This document shows positions 17,250 through 25,513 of a DNA stretch of 64,000 nucleotides, in pieces. The notes beneath the pieces are model-generated. The model saw only the letters and a program-made list of their open reading frames with translations. It was not told the origin of the DNA and did no database searches. This DNA comes from Saccharothrix obliqua (GTDB lineage Bacteria; Actinomycetota; Actinomycetes; Mycobacteriales; Pseudonocardiaceae), in assembly GCF_019375475.1 (NCBI RefSeq), contig NZ_JAHXGQ010000002.1, positions 744,001 to 808,000 on the forward strand, read 5' to 3'. Both the position numbers and the translations under genes were made by a program. The first letter of the stretch is position 1. The number at the start of each line of letters is the position of its first letter.

Positions 17250-17944
17250 CAACGACCTCCCGCAGCGGTGGAGAGCAACACGATCGCCAACTGCCCGACG
17301 GACACCGCGGCGACCTGCCGTGCGGCGGCCTCCGCCATCTGCACTGACACCACAGCGGCCTGCCCGTTCACCGCCGCGGTCACGCCGGTCACCACAGCGG
17401 GCCACGCCATGCCACCGCCGGCGGGTGGACCGGTCGCGGAGCCCGCCTGACCGGGGACGAACACCACCGACACCCGCGCACCCGCGGTGACCTCGGGTGG
17501 GAACTGGCCCGGTTTCAGCGCCAGCGCGGCGAGTGCCTGACCCTCGACGGGAACAACCGCACCACCCACCGCACCCGGCGTGAGCAGCGTCCCCGCCGAC
17601 AGGCTGGTGGCCAACGGCCTGCCCACCACCGTGGCCGCCCGGTCGGCGTCTACCACCGCCACACCAGGGTCGACCGCGACGTCGACCTGCCGCAGGTCCT
17701 GCATAGCGAGCACCTGCCCCACCGCCACGTCGCGAGCCAACGAAAGCACCGCTCGACGGTCACCGGAATGCAGCGAGATCACCACGAACCCGCCCGCACA
17801 CGCCAGCACGAGCAGCACCCCGAGCAGGAGGTGGGGAACGCTGCGGTGAAGGGGCAACCGCTTCCTGCCGTTGCCGACCCATCGACCGTCGCCTGCGGTC
17901 ACGGGGCGGTCTACGCCTGTCCTGGCCGTGGTGTTCGTGCTCAT
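17249..17944 (-). CDS. SAF-domain protein, CpaB/RcpC-like
   Basis: 231 residues from ATG 17944, preceded by AGGAGG at 7 bases; longer upstream frames lack such a site. One N-terminal membrane helix (HLLLGVLLVLACAGGFVVI) is followed by a SAF domain (about 75-140): LSLARDVAVGQVLAMQDLRQ ... VVGRPLATSLSAGTLLTPGA. CpaB/RcpC proteins stabilise or glycan-anchor the pilus pore in tad systems. Here, in a monoderm actinomycete, a membrane-anchored wall-side role is likely. Confidence 0.8.
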   Translation of the reverse strand: MSTNTTARTGVDRPVTAGDGRWVGNGRKRLPLHRSVPHLLLGVLLVLACAGGFVVISLHSGDRRAVLSLARDVAVGQVLAMQDLRQVDVAVDPGVAVVDADRAATVVGRPLATSLSAGTLLTPGAVGGAVVPVEGQALAALALKPGQFPPEVTAGARVSVVFVPGQAGSATGPPAGGGMAWPAVVTGVTAAVNGQAAVVSVQMAEAAARQVAAVSVGQLAIVLLSTAAGGR

Positions 17945-18054
17945 GCCGGAACCTCCTGAAGGCATAGGGGAAGCGCGCCGCGTCGTCGAAGCGTTCAGCG
18001 AGCGGTCAAGGGTGTTGCTGCCGTTTGTGTTCTTGGACGAAGGCGAGCCGCCGG

Positions 18055-18879
18055 TCAGCCGCCGTTGTTCAGGGCCTGCGACTCCACCACGCGGAAACTG
18101 GTGCCACCGGTCGTGGTCATGTCCGGGAACGTTCCACCCTGGCCCGCCCCTGACCAGGTCACCACCCAGCGCACGGTCACCGTCACGGGAAACTCCTCTT
18201 CCGGTTGCCCTGCCGAGGAACGGTGGTAGACATGTCCGCAATCAGGCGAAGTCGCCCGAGGATCGGCACCCGCTGTGTAGGGCGTTCCCGCACCGGCACA
18301 CGTCACCGTCGAGCCATCGCCCATCGACCAGGACACCGAGATCGGCTTGGCGGTCGCTGCCACGGAGACACCCGGCACCGACGCCGTCGCTGAGACTTCG
18401 CTCCACCCGCTCGACAACCACAACCACGTCGGCAGGTGCACCAACTGGTCACCGACCGGGCTTGCCGCAATGACCACAGAGGGCAACTGCAACCTGCTGC
18501 GTGCCGTGTCCGCCAACTCGGCCGGGGAAAACGTTGGAACCTCGTCTTTCTTCACCCAGACCGGCCCATGCGACAACGGGTCCTTGCCATCGGGCGAACA
18601 CCGCACCATGAACCAATCTCCATCACCGGCATCCCCGCCGGGCGGCTCCTTCTTCACCGGCACGTATCGACAGGCCGCCTGTGCCGGGTCGATCTCGTCG
18701 GAGTAGCCGACCTCACCGGGCCGACCGATTACCTGCCCCTGGTGCTGTTCCATGGCGGCGCTCAGGTCACAAGCCGCCGACCCGACTCCGCATTCCACGT
18801 TGCCCCACAGGTCGGCCGACGCCGGACAGGCCGCGGCCAGCACCAACACCGTGGCAAAACCCGCTGCCTGCCTCAGCAT
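18055..18879 (-). CDS. secreted protein of tad locus, unknown function
   Basis: 274 residues. Start ATG 18879 is supported by GAGGGAGA upstream and by a signal peptide (LRQAAGFATVLVLAAACPASA). The mature part has Cys pairs (VECGVGSAACD, CRYVP, MVRCSPDG, VTCAGAG, SPDCGH) and ends in beta-rich sequence with VTVTVRWVVTWSG. It is exported, probably disulfide-bonded and conserved in this type of locus, but its role is unknown. It overlaps the lipoprotein gene by 7 bases, so the two are co-translated. Confidence 0.75.
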   Translation of the reverse strand: MLRQAAGFATVLVLAAACPASADLWGNVECGVGSAACDLSAAMEQHQGQVIGRPGEVGYSDEIDPAQAACRYVPVKKEPPGGDAGDGDWFMVRCSPDGKDPLSHGPVWVKKDEVPTFSPAELADTARSRLQLPSVVIAASPVGDQLVHLPTWLWLSSGWSEVSATASVPGVSVAATAKPISVSWSMGDGSTVTCAGAGTPYTAGADPRATSPDCGHVYHRSSAGQPEEEFPVTVTVRWVVTWSGAGQGGTFPDMTTTGGTSFRVVESQALNNGG

Positions 18880-19442
18880 GAGCCGATCTCCCTCACCACG
18901 AACCGGGAAACCTTCCACGACCGATCCGACTGCCTGGTCACCAACGCCTCGATCCGTCGACGCCCGGTCGGGTCGTCGGCCGCGCGTTCGCCGTTGTCGG
19001 CCCGGTGCCGGGTCCAGTTCGTCGAGTCCCCGCAGTCCCGCACCACGACCGTCGTCGGCGCCTCGGCGGGCTCGGCAGTGGTGGCAACGGGGGCGAGGTT
19101 CGGCTGTCCTCGCGAGACCACTCCTTGCTCATACGCGGCGTGCAAGCCCTGGGTCAGGCTCGTGAGCGCTTCCCCCACCGCGAACTTGCCCAAGGCCGCA
19201 GACCGCCAATCCGAGGTCGTACCGGCGTCGGCGTACGCCTGCCACATGCCGCGGTAGACATCCAGTGCCGAGCCCACCTCGTCGGAGGTGGTGGGCACCG
19301 GTGTGGACGCCTCGGAGGGGAAGGAGGCGTCCACACCGGCTAGGACGCCCGACGTTGCGGGCGAGTCCACAGTGGAGGGAGCGCAGGAAGCGACGACGAG
19401 CGCCGTGACAAGGACCGATGCCGTGCTGTGGAAGATCCTCAT
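18873..19442 (-). CDS. putative lipoprotein of tad locus
   Basis: 189 residues from ATG 19442. The signal peptide ends in the lipobox LVVAS-C20, so it is probably lipid-anchored on the outer face of the membrane. The mature protein has a Ser/Thr-rich linker and then an SCO-like helical-beta domain (DVYRGMWQAYADAGTTSDWR ... VTRQSDRSWKVSRFVV), resembling small actinobacterial lipoproteins with an NTF2-like fold. A pilus-accessory role is inferred from position only. Confidence 0.7.
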   Translation of the reverse strand: MRIFHSTASVLVTALVVASCAPSTVDSPATSGVLAGVDASFPSEASTPVPTTSDEVGSALDVYRGMWQAYADAGTTSDWRSAALGKFAVGEALTSLTQGLHAAYEQGVVSRGQPNLAPVATTAEPAEAPTTVVVRDCGDSTNWTRHRADNGERAADDPTGRRRIEALVTRQSDRSWKVSRFVVREIGSC

Positions 19443-19468
19443 GCCTTGCCTCACTCGCTGGTGCACCG

Positions 19469-20113
19469 TCAGATGTGAAGAACCGTGTGGGCGACACCTG
19501 CGATCAGTGCCGGCCCGAGGGCGACGTGGTCGCCACGGCGGATGCGCCCGAAGGAGAGAAGTACGAGGGTCGTGGCGGCTGCGAACACAAGCCCGGTCAT
19601 GAGTCCGGAGAGAACGTAGTGCCACCCGAACCAGCCGAGGTAGGCCCCTCCCGCGGCGGCCAAGGTGACGTCGCCGAATCCCAGAAACGGCTGTAGTCGC
19701 AGGTAGATGATCGAACCGATGATGAACACGAGGAGCGCAGCCGCTCCTGCCCGCATGAACGGCCCTGCGTCGCGCTGAAGGACACCGAGAACTCCGAACT
19801 GGGCCATGCCTCCCGCCAGCAGTGCGCCGACGATGCGGTGGGGCAGGCGGTGGCAGCTCCAGTCGATCAGGGCGAGCAAGAGACCGAGGATCACCAGCCA
19901 GGCAACGACCGTTGTCATGGTCGCAGGCACCATGTGCGCCACGTAGGTCAGCGATCCGGACAGGAATGCGCTCGCCGCGAGCAGTGGTATCCAGCCGACC
20001 TCCGCGACGACCTTCCACGACAGCGCCTCGCTCCACGCGATCGCGTGGCCGAAGATCATGGTCAAAGGACCTACTACCACGCCCAGCAGCCCGTAGAAAT
20101 ACAAGATCGTCAC
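19469..20113 (-). CDS. A24-type prepilin peptidase-like membrane protein
   Basis: 214 residues from GTG 20113, preceded by GGGGGT. Six or so hydrophobic helices are present, with Asp84 in ALIDWSCHRLPHRI and Asp148 in FLGFGDVTLAAAGG, the two aspartates of the aspartic prepilin peptidase family (D ... GxGD). It probably processes the pilin and pseudopilins of this locus (TadV-like). First gene of the minus-strand operon; a ccccg-tc-gggg dyad lies just before the start. Confidence 0.8.
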   Translation of the reverse strand: MTILYFYGLLGVVVGPLTMIFGHAIAWSEALSWKVVAEVGWIPLLAASAFLSGSLTYVAHMVPATMTTVVAWLVILGLLLALIDWSCHRLPHRIVGALLAGGMAQFGVLGVLQRDAGPFMRAGAAALLVFIIGSIIYLRLQPFLGFGDVTLAAAGGAYLGWFGWHYVLSGLMTGLVFAAATTLVLLSFGRIRRGDHVALGPALIAGVAHTVLHI

Positions 20114-20388
20114 GACAACCCCCGACGGGGCAAGCAACCACTGTGCTCCACATCGGACGGACCGCCACGATCCGACATGCTGAACGATGACTACCGAGAC
20201 TTGATGGTCGCCGAGACACGGTGTCCCCGATCGCCTGGAGGCCACCCTCAGGCAGCCTCGTCGAAGCAATTCAGGGATCAGCTCGATGGCGACAAAGCCA
20301 ACCCAATCGGCACTGAGCCGATTGGCCTAGCGTAAGCAGCGATGCCAGACGCGTCAACCCCGGTGCGTGAACAACCCACCGCAGTAGG

Positions 20389-21234
20389 TCACCACCGCCT
20401 GGCCCTGCCCCTCCGACGGCCTCCGAGCAGTCGCGCGAGCGCCGGCACCAGGTCCTGGTAGTGGCCACCCACGACGCGTGCGATCACCGCGACGAGGCGC
20501 GCGTCGGAACCCACGAAGACCCGCGCCCGCCTACGTTCGACACCTCGCAGCACGATCATCGCCGCTTGCTCCGGCTCGGTGCGCGCAACCCGCGTCTCGA
20601 AGCTCTTCGTGACCGCGTCCGGGTTCTCACCAGCCGCGAAGAGGCCGTTGCGGACGATCGGCGTTCGGACACCGCCGGGGTACACGCACGTCACGGCAAC
20701 CCGGTGCCCCGAAGAGGACACTTCCTGTCGCAACGACTCACTGAACCCGCGAATGGCAAACTTCGATGAATTGTATGCCCCGTACTTCGGGGCCGCCACC
20801 AGACCGAAGGCGCTCGCGAAGGTCACAATATGACCCTGCGAGGCGGCAACGTAAGGCAAAAATGCCTTCACCACGTGCACGGTGCCCAACCAGTTCACCG
20901 ACATCACCCGCTCGAAATGCGAAACATCCGAATCGAGCAAGCCTCCCCGGTGGATTATCCCAGCGACAGAGAAGACCGCATCGATGCCATCAAGCTCATC
21001 GTTCACCACGACCGCGGCACGCTGCACGGCAGCCCAGTCGGTCACGTCGACAGCCTGAGCAAGAACGCGCACCCCGGCCGGTTCACATCGACGAGCGGTT
21101 TCCTCCAGTGCCTGATGGTCGTGGTCAAGCAGTGCCACGTGCGCGCCACGCCGCGACAGCTCGACCGCCAGCGCCCGCCCGATCCCGGAGCCGGCACCGG
21201 TGATCACGGAAACCTTGTGTTCGAAGCGGTTCAT
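20389..21234 (-). CDS. short-chain dehydrogenase/reductase
   Basis: 281 residues. Classical SDR: cofactor motif TGAGSGIG (residues 12-19), DVTD near 65, a VAG loop in FSVAGII, catalytic Ser in FASAFG and YxxxK as YNSSK. LLDHDHQ after strand 2 has Asp at the end, which favours NAD(H). A long basic C-terminus (GGRRRGRARRW) is unusual. Substrate unknown. It lies 29 bases after the upstream sensory gene and may share its transcript. Confidence 0.9.
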   Translation of the reverse strand: MNRFEHKVSVITGAGSGIGRALAVELSRRGAHVALLDHDHQALEETARRCEPAGVRVLAQAVDVTDWAAVQRAAVVVNDELDGIDAVFSVAGIIHRGGLLDSDVSHFERVMSVNWLGTVHVVKAFLPYVAASQGHIVTFASAFGLVAAPKYGAYNSSKFAIRGFSESLRQEVSSSGHRVAVTCVYPGGVRTPIVRNGLFAAGENPDAVTKSFETRVARTEPEQAAMIVLRGVERRRARVFVGSDARLVAVIARVVGGHYQDLVPALARLLGGRRRGRARRW

Positions 21235-21262
21235 AGTCTCCGGTGCCTTCGCCGGGAGTGCT

Positions 21263-22279
21263 TCAACCGGGAGCGGTCAACGTCACCAGGGCCGCCGTGG
21301 TGTGCTGGTCGAGCAGCATGAGCGACGCCGTGACGACCACCTCCACCCAACTGCCGTCCTCACCGCGAAGACGCAGGGCACCACGGGCCCGCCCGCTGGA
21401 GGCAAGCTCCTCGGACATCCTGACAGCGGTGCGGAGATCCATGCGGTGAATCGCCGGGCGGTGCGCGGCGTCGAGCTTCCAGGCGATGCCGGGCGGAGCG
21501 TCGTCGAGCCACCGCAACAACCTCATCGTGCGCAGGTCCACGATCGCACGCCATCGACCAGGTGTCGCTTCGGCGGCGAGGACCTGCTGGGCCAACAGCA
21601 CCGGCATCGACGGCGGAGCGGCCGGCACGCTCTCGGCCGGCCCGATGTCGTGGGTGATCCCGCGAACCACCAACTCGACCCGACCCCTGCTAACCGGAAC
21701 CTCGACGCAACGACACGCGAAGTGGACTGCGCGTCGCACGCCATCGTCGCGCTTCACCGTCCACGTCGCCTGGTGTTCGGCCCCCGCGGTCGCGTTGACG
21801 AGGAGAGCGAGAGCCTTCGACTCGTCCGAGTTCGCCTGCAACCGCCCGTAGGCGAACAGCTCGGCGAGGTCGTGTTCGTTCCTCCAGTTCTGAGCACTTG
21901 TCCCATACAGTCGAAGGAGATCATCCGATCGGCTGCTGATGTGCCGCGTGAGGTTGATGTGCCAGGCACCGGCGGGATCTCGCGGCGGAGGTTCCTCGTC
22001 TCTTCGCCCCACCCAGACGTAGGCACCGTGAGCGCAGCCGCCATAGGCACGCACGGGATACCCGATCAGACGACGCTTCCCCGTCGAAGTCGCGACCTCC
22101 ACCCTCTCCCCCGTCTCGACCACACGCGCGATCAAGGCCAAGGAGTCCGCGAGGAAGGGGCCGCGGCCGAGAACCGTCCGGAGCGGGACCATGTTCCTCG
22201 GACTGCGCCCCAAGGCCAACACCGATGGTTCGCGACGCTTGCCACCGAACGTCTCCACCAACAGCCAGTCCGTCGCCAT
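21263..22279 (-). CDS. probable sensory protein (GAF/PAS-like), actinobacterial
   Basis: 338 residues. The start DWLLVETFGG and following RSPRNMVPLRTVL resemble an actinobacterial family annotated as GAF/PAS-domain proteins. The middle has PAS-like segments (GAYVWVGRRDE, LFAYGRLQ) and the C-terminal half a second such domain (WRAIVDLRTMRLLRWLDD ... LRGEDGSWVEVVVTASLMLL). No output domain is seen. It is possibly a regulator acting with the adjacent SDR. Family assignment is from memory of similar sequences, hence moderate confidence. Confidence 0.5.
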   Translation of the reverse strand: MATDWLLVETFGGKRREPSVLALGRSPRNMVPLRTVLGRGPFLADSLALIARVVETGERVEVATSTGKRRLIGYPVRAYGGCAHGAYVWVGRRDEEPPPRDPAGAWHINLTRHISSRSDDLLRLYGTSAQNWRNEHDLAELFAYGRLQANSDESKALALLVNATAGAEHQATWTVKRDDGVRRAVHFACRCVEVPVSRGRVELVVRGITHDIGPAESVPAAPPSMPVLLAQQVLAAEATPGRWRAIVDLRTMRLLRWLDDAPPGIAWKLDAAHRPAIHRMDLRTAVRMSEELASSGRARGALRLRGEDGSWVEVVVTASLMLLDQHTTAALVTLTAPG

Positions 22280-23279
22280 CGCTCCACCCCTGGTCGATGA
22301 TCAGCCCGAACAGGAGTTTATCGCCACTGTGGCGCTCGGCGCCCGTACACCAGGTTCCCCAAGATCGCAATGACGTCCATTTATTCTCCCGAAGGGCAAC
22401 CCGCCGGGCCGATGGTTCGACCGATCGAGCGAGCCACGGCTCCGTACGACATGCGCCCTAGCTGTTGGACCTGCGTGGGTTCTTGTCGGGAGCACTGTGC
22501 GCCAACGCAGCTAGCCGTCCCTAGCCCGTTCGAGCCGCGTCGCCGACTCAGGTCGCAGGAGGCAGAGCCGGGATGGAGGCGACCTTCTCGGCGGGGGAAT
22601 GCTCCCCTCCGAGGCCAAGGCTGCCTCCTCGCGGCGTCATGCACGTCCCACGTTCGTAGCGGTCGACCAGGCTGATGCTTTCGTCCCTGTTTTAGCAGGC
22701 CAAGGTGCATGACCGTGCCGGCAGCATCATCCCCGGCGGGGATCGACGGTTACTTTCCGCGCCCGCAGCTCGTCAGCCTGTTCCCCCGGACGGGTCAGGG
22801 CCGCTACCACAACCCGCGCCAACGTGTCTCCGCTTTTCCGGGGAATACAGGCGGTGGCATTGAGTTTCACCCGGATGGCATATCGCGGTTCTGTTGTCAC
22901 TTCCGCAGGTCATTACCGTTGCCGCCCCGTTGCCGCCCCATCGCCGCCGCGCGCCCGCTCTGGTTCGGCGCGCGTCGCGGACGTTTAGATGCGTGGGCGG
23001 GTTTCACAGCGGCTCTACCGGCACCGATGCACCGGAACCCGCAACCCCTCCCGGTCCGACCGACCGATAGCCCAATGCTCGACGCTATGGGAGTAGCAGA
23101 AGTTCTGGACAAAAGTAAATCGGGACTCGCTGAGTTACGGAGTAGATGATGACACTCTCCCAGCGATTCGCGGAACCTGCGGTTCCGCGATGCCCACAAA
23201 CAAAGCTCGCTGTGCCGCGTTTCCTCGCGCAGCCGGTGTGGGTACGGAGTTGGACCACCGCACAAGGCGGTGACGCGCG
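22280..23279. other. intergenic region upstream of the deazaguanine operon
   Basis: About 1 kb with no convincing gene; one plus-strand frame of 146 codons (22709-23149) has no ribosome-binding site and random-like content. Visible elements: a 15-nt palindrome ATCCCCGGCGGGGAT at 22729-22743, a locally AT-rich segment (acaaaagtaaatc) near 23107, and a strong hairpin at 23168-23190. The promoter of the operon that starts at 23280 is expected here. Confidence 0.5.
23168..23190 (+). promoter_or_regulatory. perfect 10-bp hairpin before the operon
   Basis: TCGCGGAACC-tgc-GGTTCCGCGA forms a perfect 10-bp stem with a 3-nt loop, 90 bases before the first gene. There is no T-run after it on either strand, so it is not a classic terminator. 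It could be an operator for a dimeric repressor or a 5'-leader attenuator. Confidence 0.45.
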
Positions 23280-23651
23280 ATGAACGACCGCGGACCGTGG
23301 GCGGTGACGTGCCGGGATATCGCCGGCCGCCCTCGGAGTTTGACGGTGCTCGTGCGTGGCTCGGACGTCGTAGTGATGGCTCCTCCGGGTGAGGTGGCCA
23401 GGCTCGACGCCGCTGAGACCGAGCAGTTCCGCTCCGTGTTCGCCACGGCTGTCGAGGTGGCCGCCACCCCTGCCCCCGGTAGGACCGGCCTCTCCGAGGA
23501 GATCGGCACAGCGAGCACGGTGAAGCAGCACGGCGACGGCGGACCCCCGGCCGTCGCGGGACGCCCTGCTTCGCCGTCATGTCGCGGCGGAACCACGACC
23601 CCGATAGCTGGTTCCGCCGCGATCCCCGCCCTGCGAGGTGGGGTGGCGTGA
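23280..23651 (+). CDS. hypothetical protein
   Basis: A 123-residue frame from ATG 23280. The first ~65 residues look like a folded alpha-beta domain (WAVTCRDIAGRPRSLTVLV, VVVMAPPGEVARLDAAETEQ); the rest is Gly/Pro/Ala-rich and overlaps the next gene by 73 bases. Family not recognised. Its G/C bias in third positions is good in the first half only, so the C-terminus may be a poorly constrained tail. First gene of the plus-strand operon. Confidence 0.55.
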   Translation: MNDRGPWAVTCRDIAGRPRSLTVLVRGSDVVVMAPPGEVARLDAAETEQFRSVFATAVEVAATPAPGRTGLSEEIGTASTVKQHGDGGPPAVAGRPASPSCRGGTTTPIAGSAAIPALRGGVA

Positions 23652-23893
23652 TGTCGTTGGCTCTCGTCATCACGGCGATCGCCGCTGTGGTGTTCGTCAG
23701 TTGCCTGCGGTCGCGGGCCTTCCGGCGACGGCGCTCCGAGACCACCTCCGGCAGACACAGCCAGGCCGTGTCGTCCTACGTAGGCAGGCATTGGCGCGAG
23801 CCGAAGCAGCCACCGTCACCCGTGTTGTCGCACGCGCTGGCGACGGTCGGCACGCACGGCTTGGGCTTCATCAGGGAAAGCGAAGCCGCGTGA
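23579..23893 (+). CDS. small membrane protein, unknown
   Basis: 104 residues from ATG 23579, or 80 from ATG 23651. The second start shares bases with the upstream stop (TGATG) and has GAGGTGGGG before it; the first is supported by better codon bias in the overlap. There is one hydrophobic helix (VMSLALVITAIAAVVFVSCL) and then a basic, polar tail. Function unknown; it may be a membrane partner of the operon. Confidence 0.55.
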   Translation: MSRRNHDPDSWFRRDPRPARWGGVMSLALVITAIAAVVFVSCLRSRAFRRRRSETTSGRHSQAVSSYVGRHWREPKQPPSPVLSHALATVGTHGLGFIRESEAA

Positions 23894-24119
23894 GCCGTCT
23901 CGACAACCGGCCAACAACCGTGCGCTCCGCATCCGGTCGGCCGGCACAGGGTCAGGGCGGTGCCTGACGTCCCCCTGATTCTCGAACTCGCGCCGACCGT
24001 TGATCAGCGCGATCCGCGCGGCCATGAGTGCCGCGTCCTCGATCACGGCGGGGCCGGGTTTTCCCTTGAGGCGCGCCTCGGCTCCGCCGCACCAACCTCT
24101 GCACGACGGGAGCCTTTCC

Positions 24120-24602
24120 ATGACCACAGCAACCGCGACCGACCCCGAGCGGCACGACGACATCGAGCCGAGCGTGCTCCGGCGGTACTACACCAACCTG
24201 CTGAGCTGGCCGACAACGATCGACTCGCAAACCGGCGAAGTCCGTTTGTGCCTGGGCGAGACGGTCGACGCGCTGGTGATGCGGGCCGGGTTCGGCGGCG
24301 AGGTCAACCACGAACTCGTCCAGGCGATGATGCGCGCTCCGATCATCGTCGCGCCCGGCAAGAAGGCAGTCGACTGGGTCTTCCTGACCCAACCGCGCAC
24401 GCACATGCGCCAGTCGACCCTCGACGACCTCATGGCCGCCCAGATCGGTTGGTACAAGCCGGGCGACACGGTCGCGCTGCCCGCCTTCGGCGAGACCGAG
24501 GACGGCCTGCGCTGGTTGCAGCGCCCCGAGGCGGGCGAGGAACTTCCGAGCTGGGGAGCCGTTGTCGGCGCGGTTCGGCGCACCTTCACGCGAGCGTGGT
24601 GA
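24120..24602 (+). CDS. hypothetical protein preceding queC
   Basis: 160 residues. ATG 24120 follows GGGAG. Contains YYTNLLSWPTTIDSQTGEVR, MRAGFGGEVNHELVQAMMRA, VFLTQPRTHM and a C-terminal SWGAVVGAVRRTFTRAW. It resembles the small actinobacterial proteins annotated as prim-pol-like, but I see no catalytic DxD/His pattern, so the name would be a guess. It ends 6 bases before queC and is almost certainly co-transcribed. Confidence 0.6.
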   Translation: MTTATATDPERHDDIEPSVLRRYYTNLLSWPTTIDSQTGEVRLCLGETVDALVMRAGFGGEVNHELVQAMMRAPIIVAPGKKAVDWVFLTQPRTHMRQSTLDDLMAAQIGWYKPGDTVALPAFGETEDGLRWLQRPEAGEELPSWGAVVGAVRRTFTRAW

Positions 24603-24608
24603 CCGGCC

Positions 24609-25313
24609 ATGAAGATCGACTGCCTCGAGCACCGCCACCCCGAGCACGCGGTCGTCATCGCCTCCGGCGGCCTGGACTCCACCGTGCTGGCCTACTGGCT
24701 GGCCGCCCGCCACTGCCGACTGACGCTGGTCTCGTTCGACTACGGGCAGCGCCATCGCATCGAACTCGACCACGCCGCCGAGATCGCACGGCTGCTCTTG
24801 AGCCCGCATCGGATCATCGACCTGACGAGCCTGGGCGCACTGCTGACCGGTTCGGCGTTGACCGACACCTCGGTGGCGGTGCCCGACGGGCACTACACCG
24901 ACGAGTCGATGGCGGCCACGGTGGTGCCCAACCGCAACGCGATCATGCTCGACATCGCCGTGGCGGTCGCCATCGCCGTGCGCGCGGACGCGGTGGCCTT
25001 CGGCGCGCACGCGGGGGATCACACCATCTACCCCGATTGCCGGCCGGAGTTCGTGGAGCGGTTCGCCCGCAGCGTGCAGACAGCCAACGAAGGGCTGCTG
25101 GTGCCGGGGTTTCAGGTGCTCGCTCCCTTCCTGACGCTGACCAAGACCGACATCGTGCGCGTCGGCGAGGCACTTCAGGTGCCGTTCGCCCGCACGTGGT
25201 CCTGCTACCGAGGCCGGGCAGTGCACTGCGGCACCTGCGGAACGTGCACTGAACGCCAAGAAGCCTTCCGCGACAACGGCATGACCGACCCCACCGTGTA
25301 CAGGGCCACCTGA
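24609..25313 (+). CDS. queC: QueC-like 7-cyano-7-deazaguanine (preQ0) synthase
   Basis: 234 residues. The N-type ATP pyrophosphatase motif SGGLDST is at residues 19-25, then SFDYGQRHRIELDHA, VVPNRNAIML and FGAHAGDHTIYPDC, all conserved in QueC. Zinc ligands near the C-terminus are WSCYRG and HCGTCGTCTERQEAF. QueC converts 7-carboxy-7-deazaguanine to preQ0 using ATP and ammonia. QueD and QueE, the enzymes before it, are encoded on the minus strand 8-13 kb away. It is followed by a 200-base gap, the largest within the operon. Confidence 0.93.
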   Translation: MKIDCLEHRHPEHAVVIASGGLDSTVLAYWLAARHCRLTLVSFDYGQRHRIELDHAAEIARLLLSPHRIIDLTSLGALLTGSALTDTSVAVPDGHYTDESMAATVVPNRNAIMLDIAVAVAIAVRADAVAFGAHAGDHTIYPDCRPEFVERFARSVQTANEGLLVPGFQVLAPFLTLTKTDIVRVGEALQVPFARTWSCYRGRAVHCGTCGTCTERQEAFRDNGMTDPTVYRAT

Positions 25314-25513
25314 GGGGCGTGAAGATCATGGACGCGAAGCCTGCGAACCCTGGGCTTGAACGGGGCCGTCTTTCCTTCGTTCACAGCTCGCGTGTGTTGG
25401 GTTGCGAGCCTGTTCTCAGTGATCGAGGGAGCGTGCCTGCCGCTCAAGCTGGGCCCACCCTAGCGCACCCGCGTGCCGTGCCACCAACCCCTGCCCCGCA
25501 GGCGCACTCGCTG
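25314..25513 (+). other. 200-base non-coding gap, candidate structured RNA
   Basis: The frame stays open upstream of the RT-like gene from 25319, but third-position G/C over this stretch is only about 65 % against over 90 % downstream, so it is probably not coding. It can form short hairpins: AAGCC/GGCTT around 25337-25357 and GCTCGC/GCGAGC around 25385-25410. All other genes of the operon overlap or nearly touch. A leader or RNA partner of the RT-like protein, or simply a long 5' leader, would fit. No known RNA family is recognised. Confidence 0.35.

Noticed and set aside
22709..23149. 146-codon plus-strand frame
   Set aside because: No start signal or coding bias; Pro/Arg-rich as in random GC-rich frames.
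22700..23279. preQ1 riboswitch upstream of the deazaguanine genes
   Set aside because: I could not find the compact pseudoknot pattern with an A-rich tail; only a simple hairpin and a palindrome are present.
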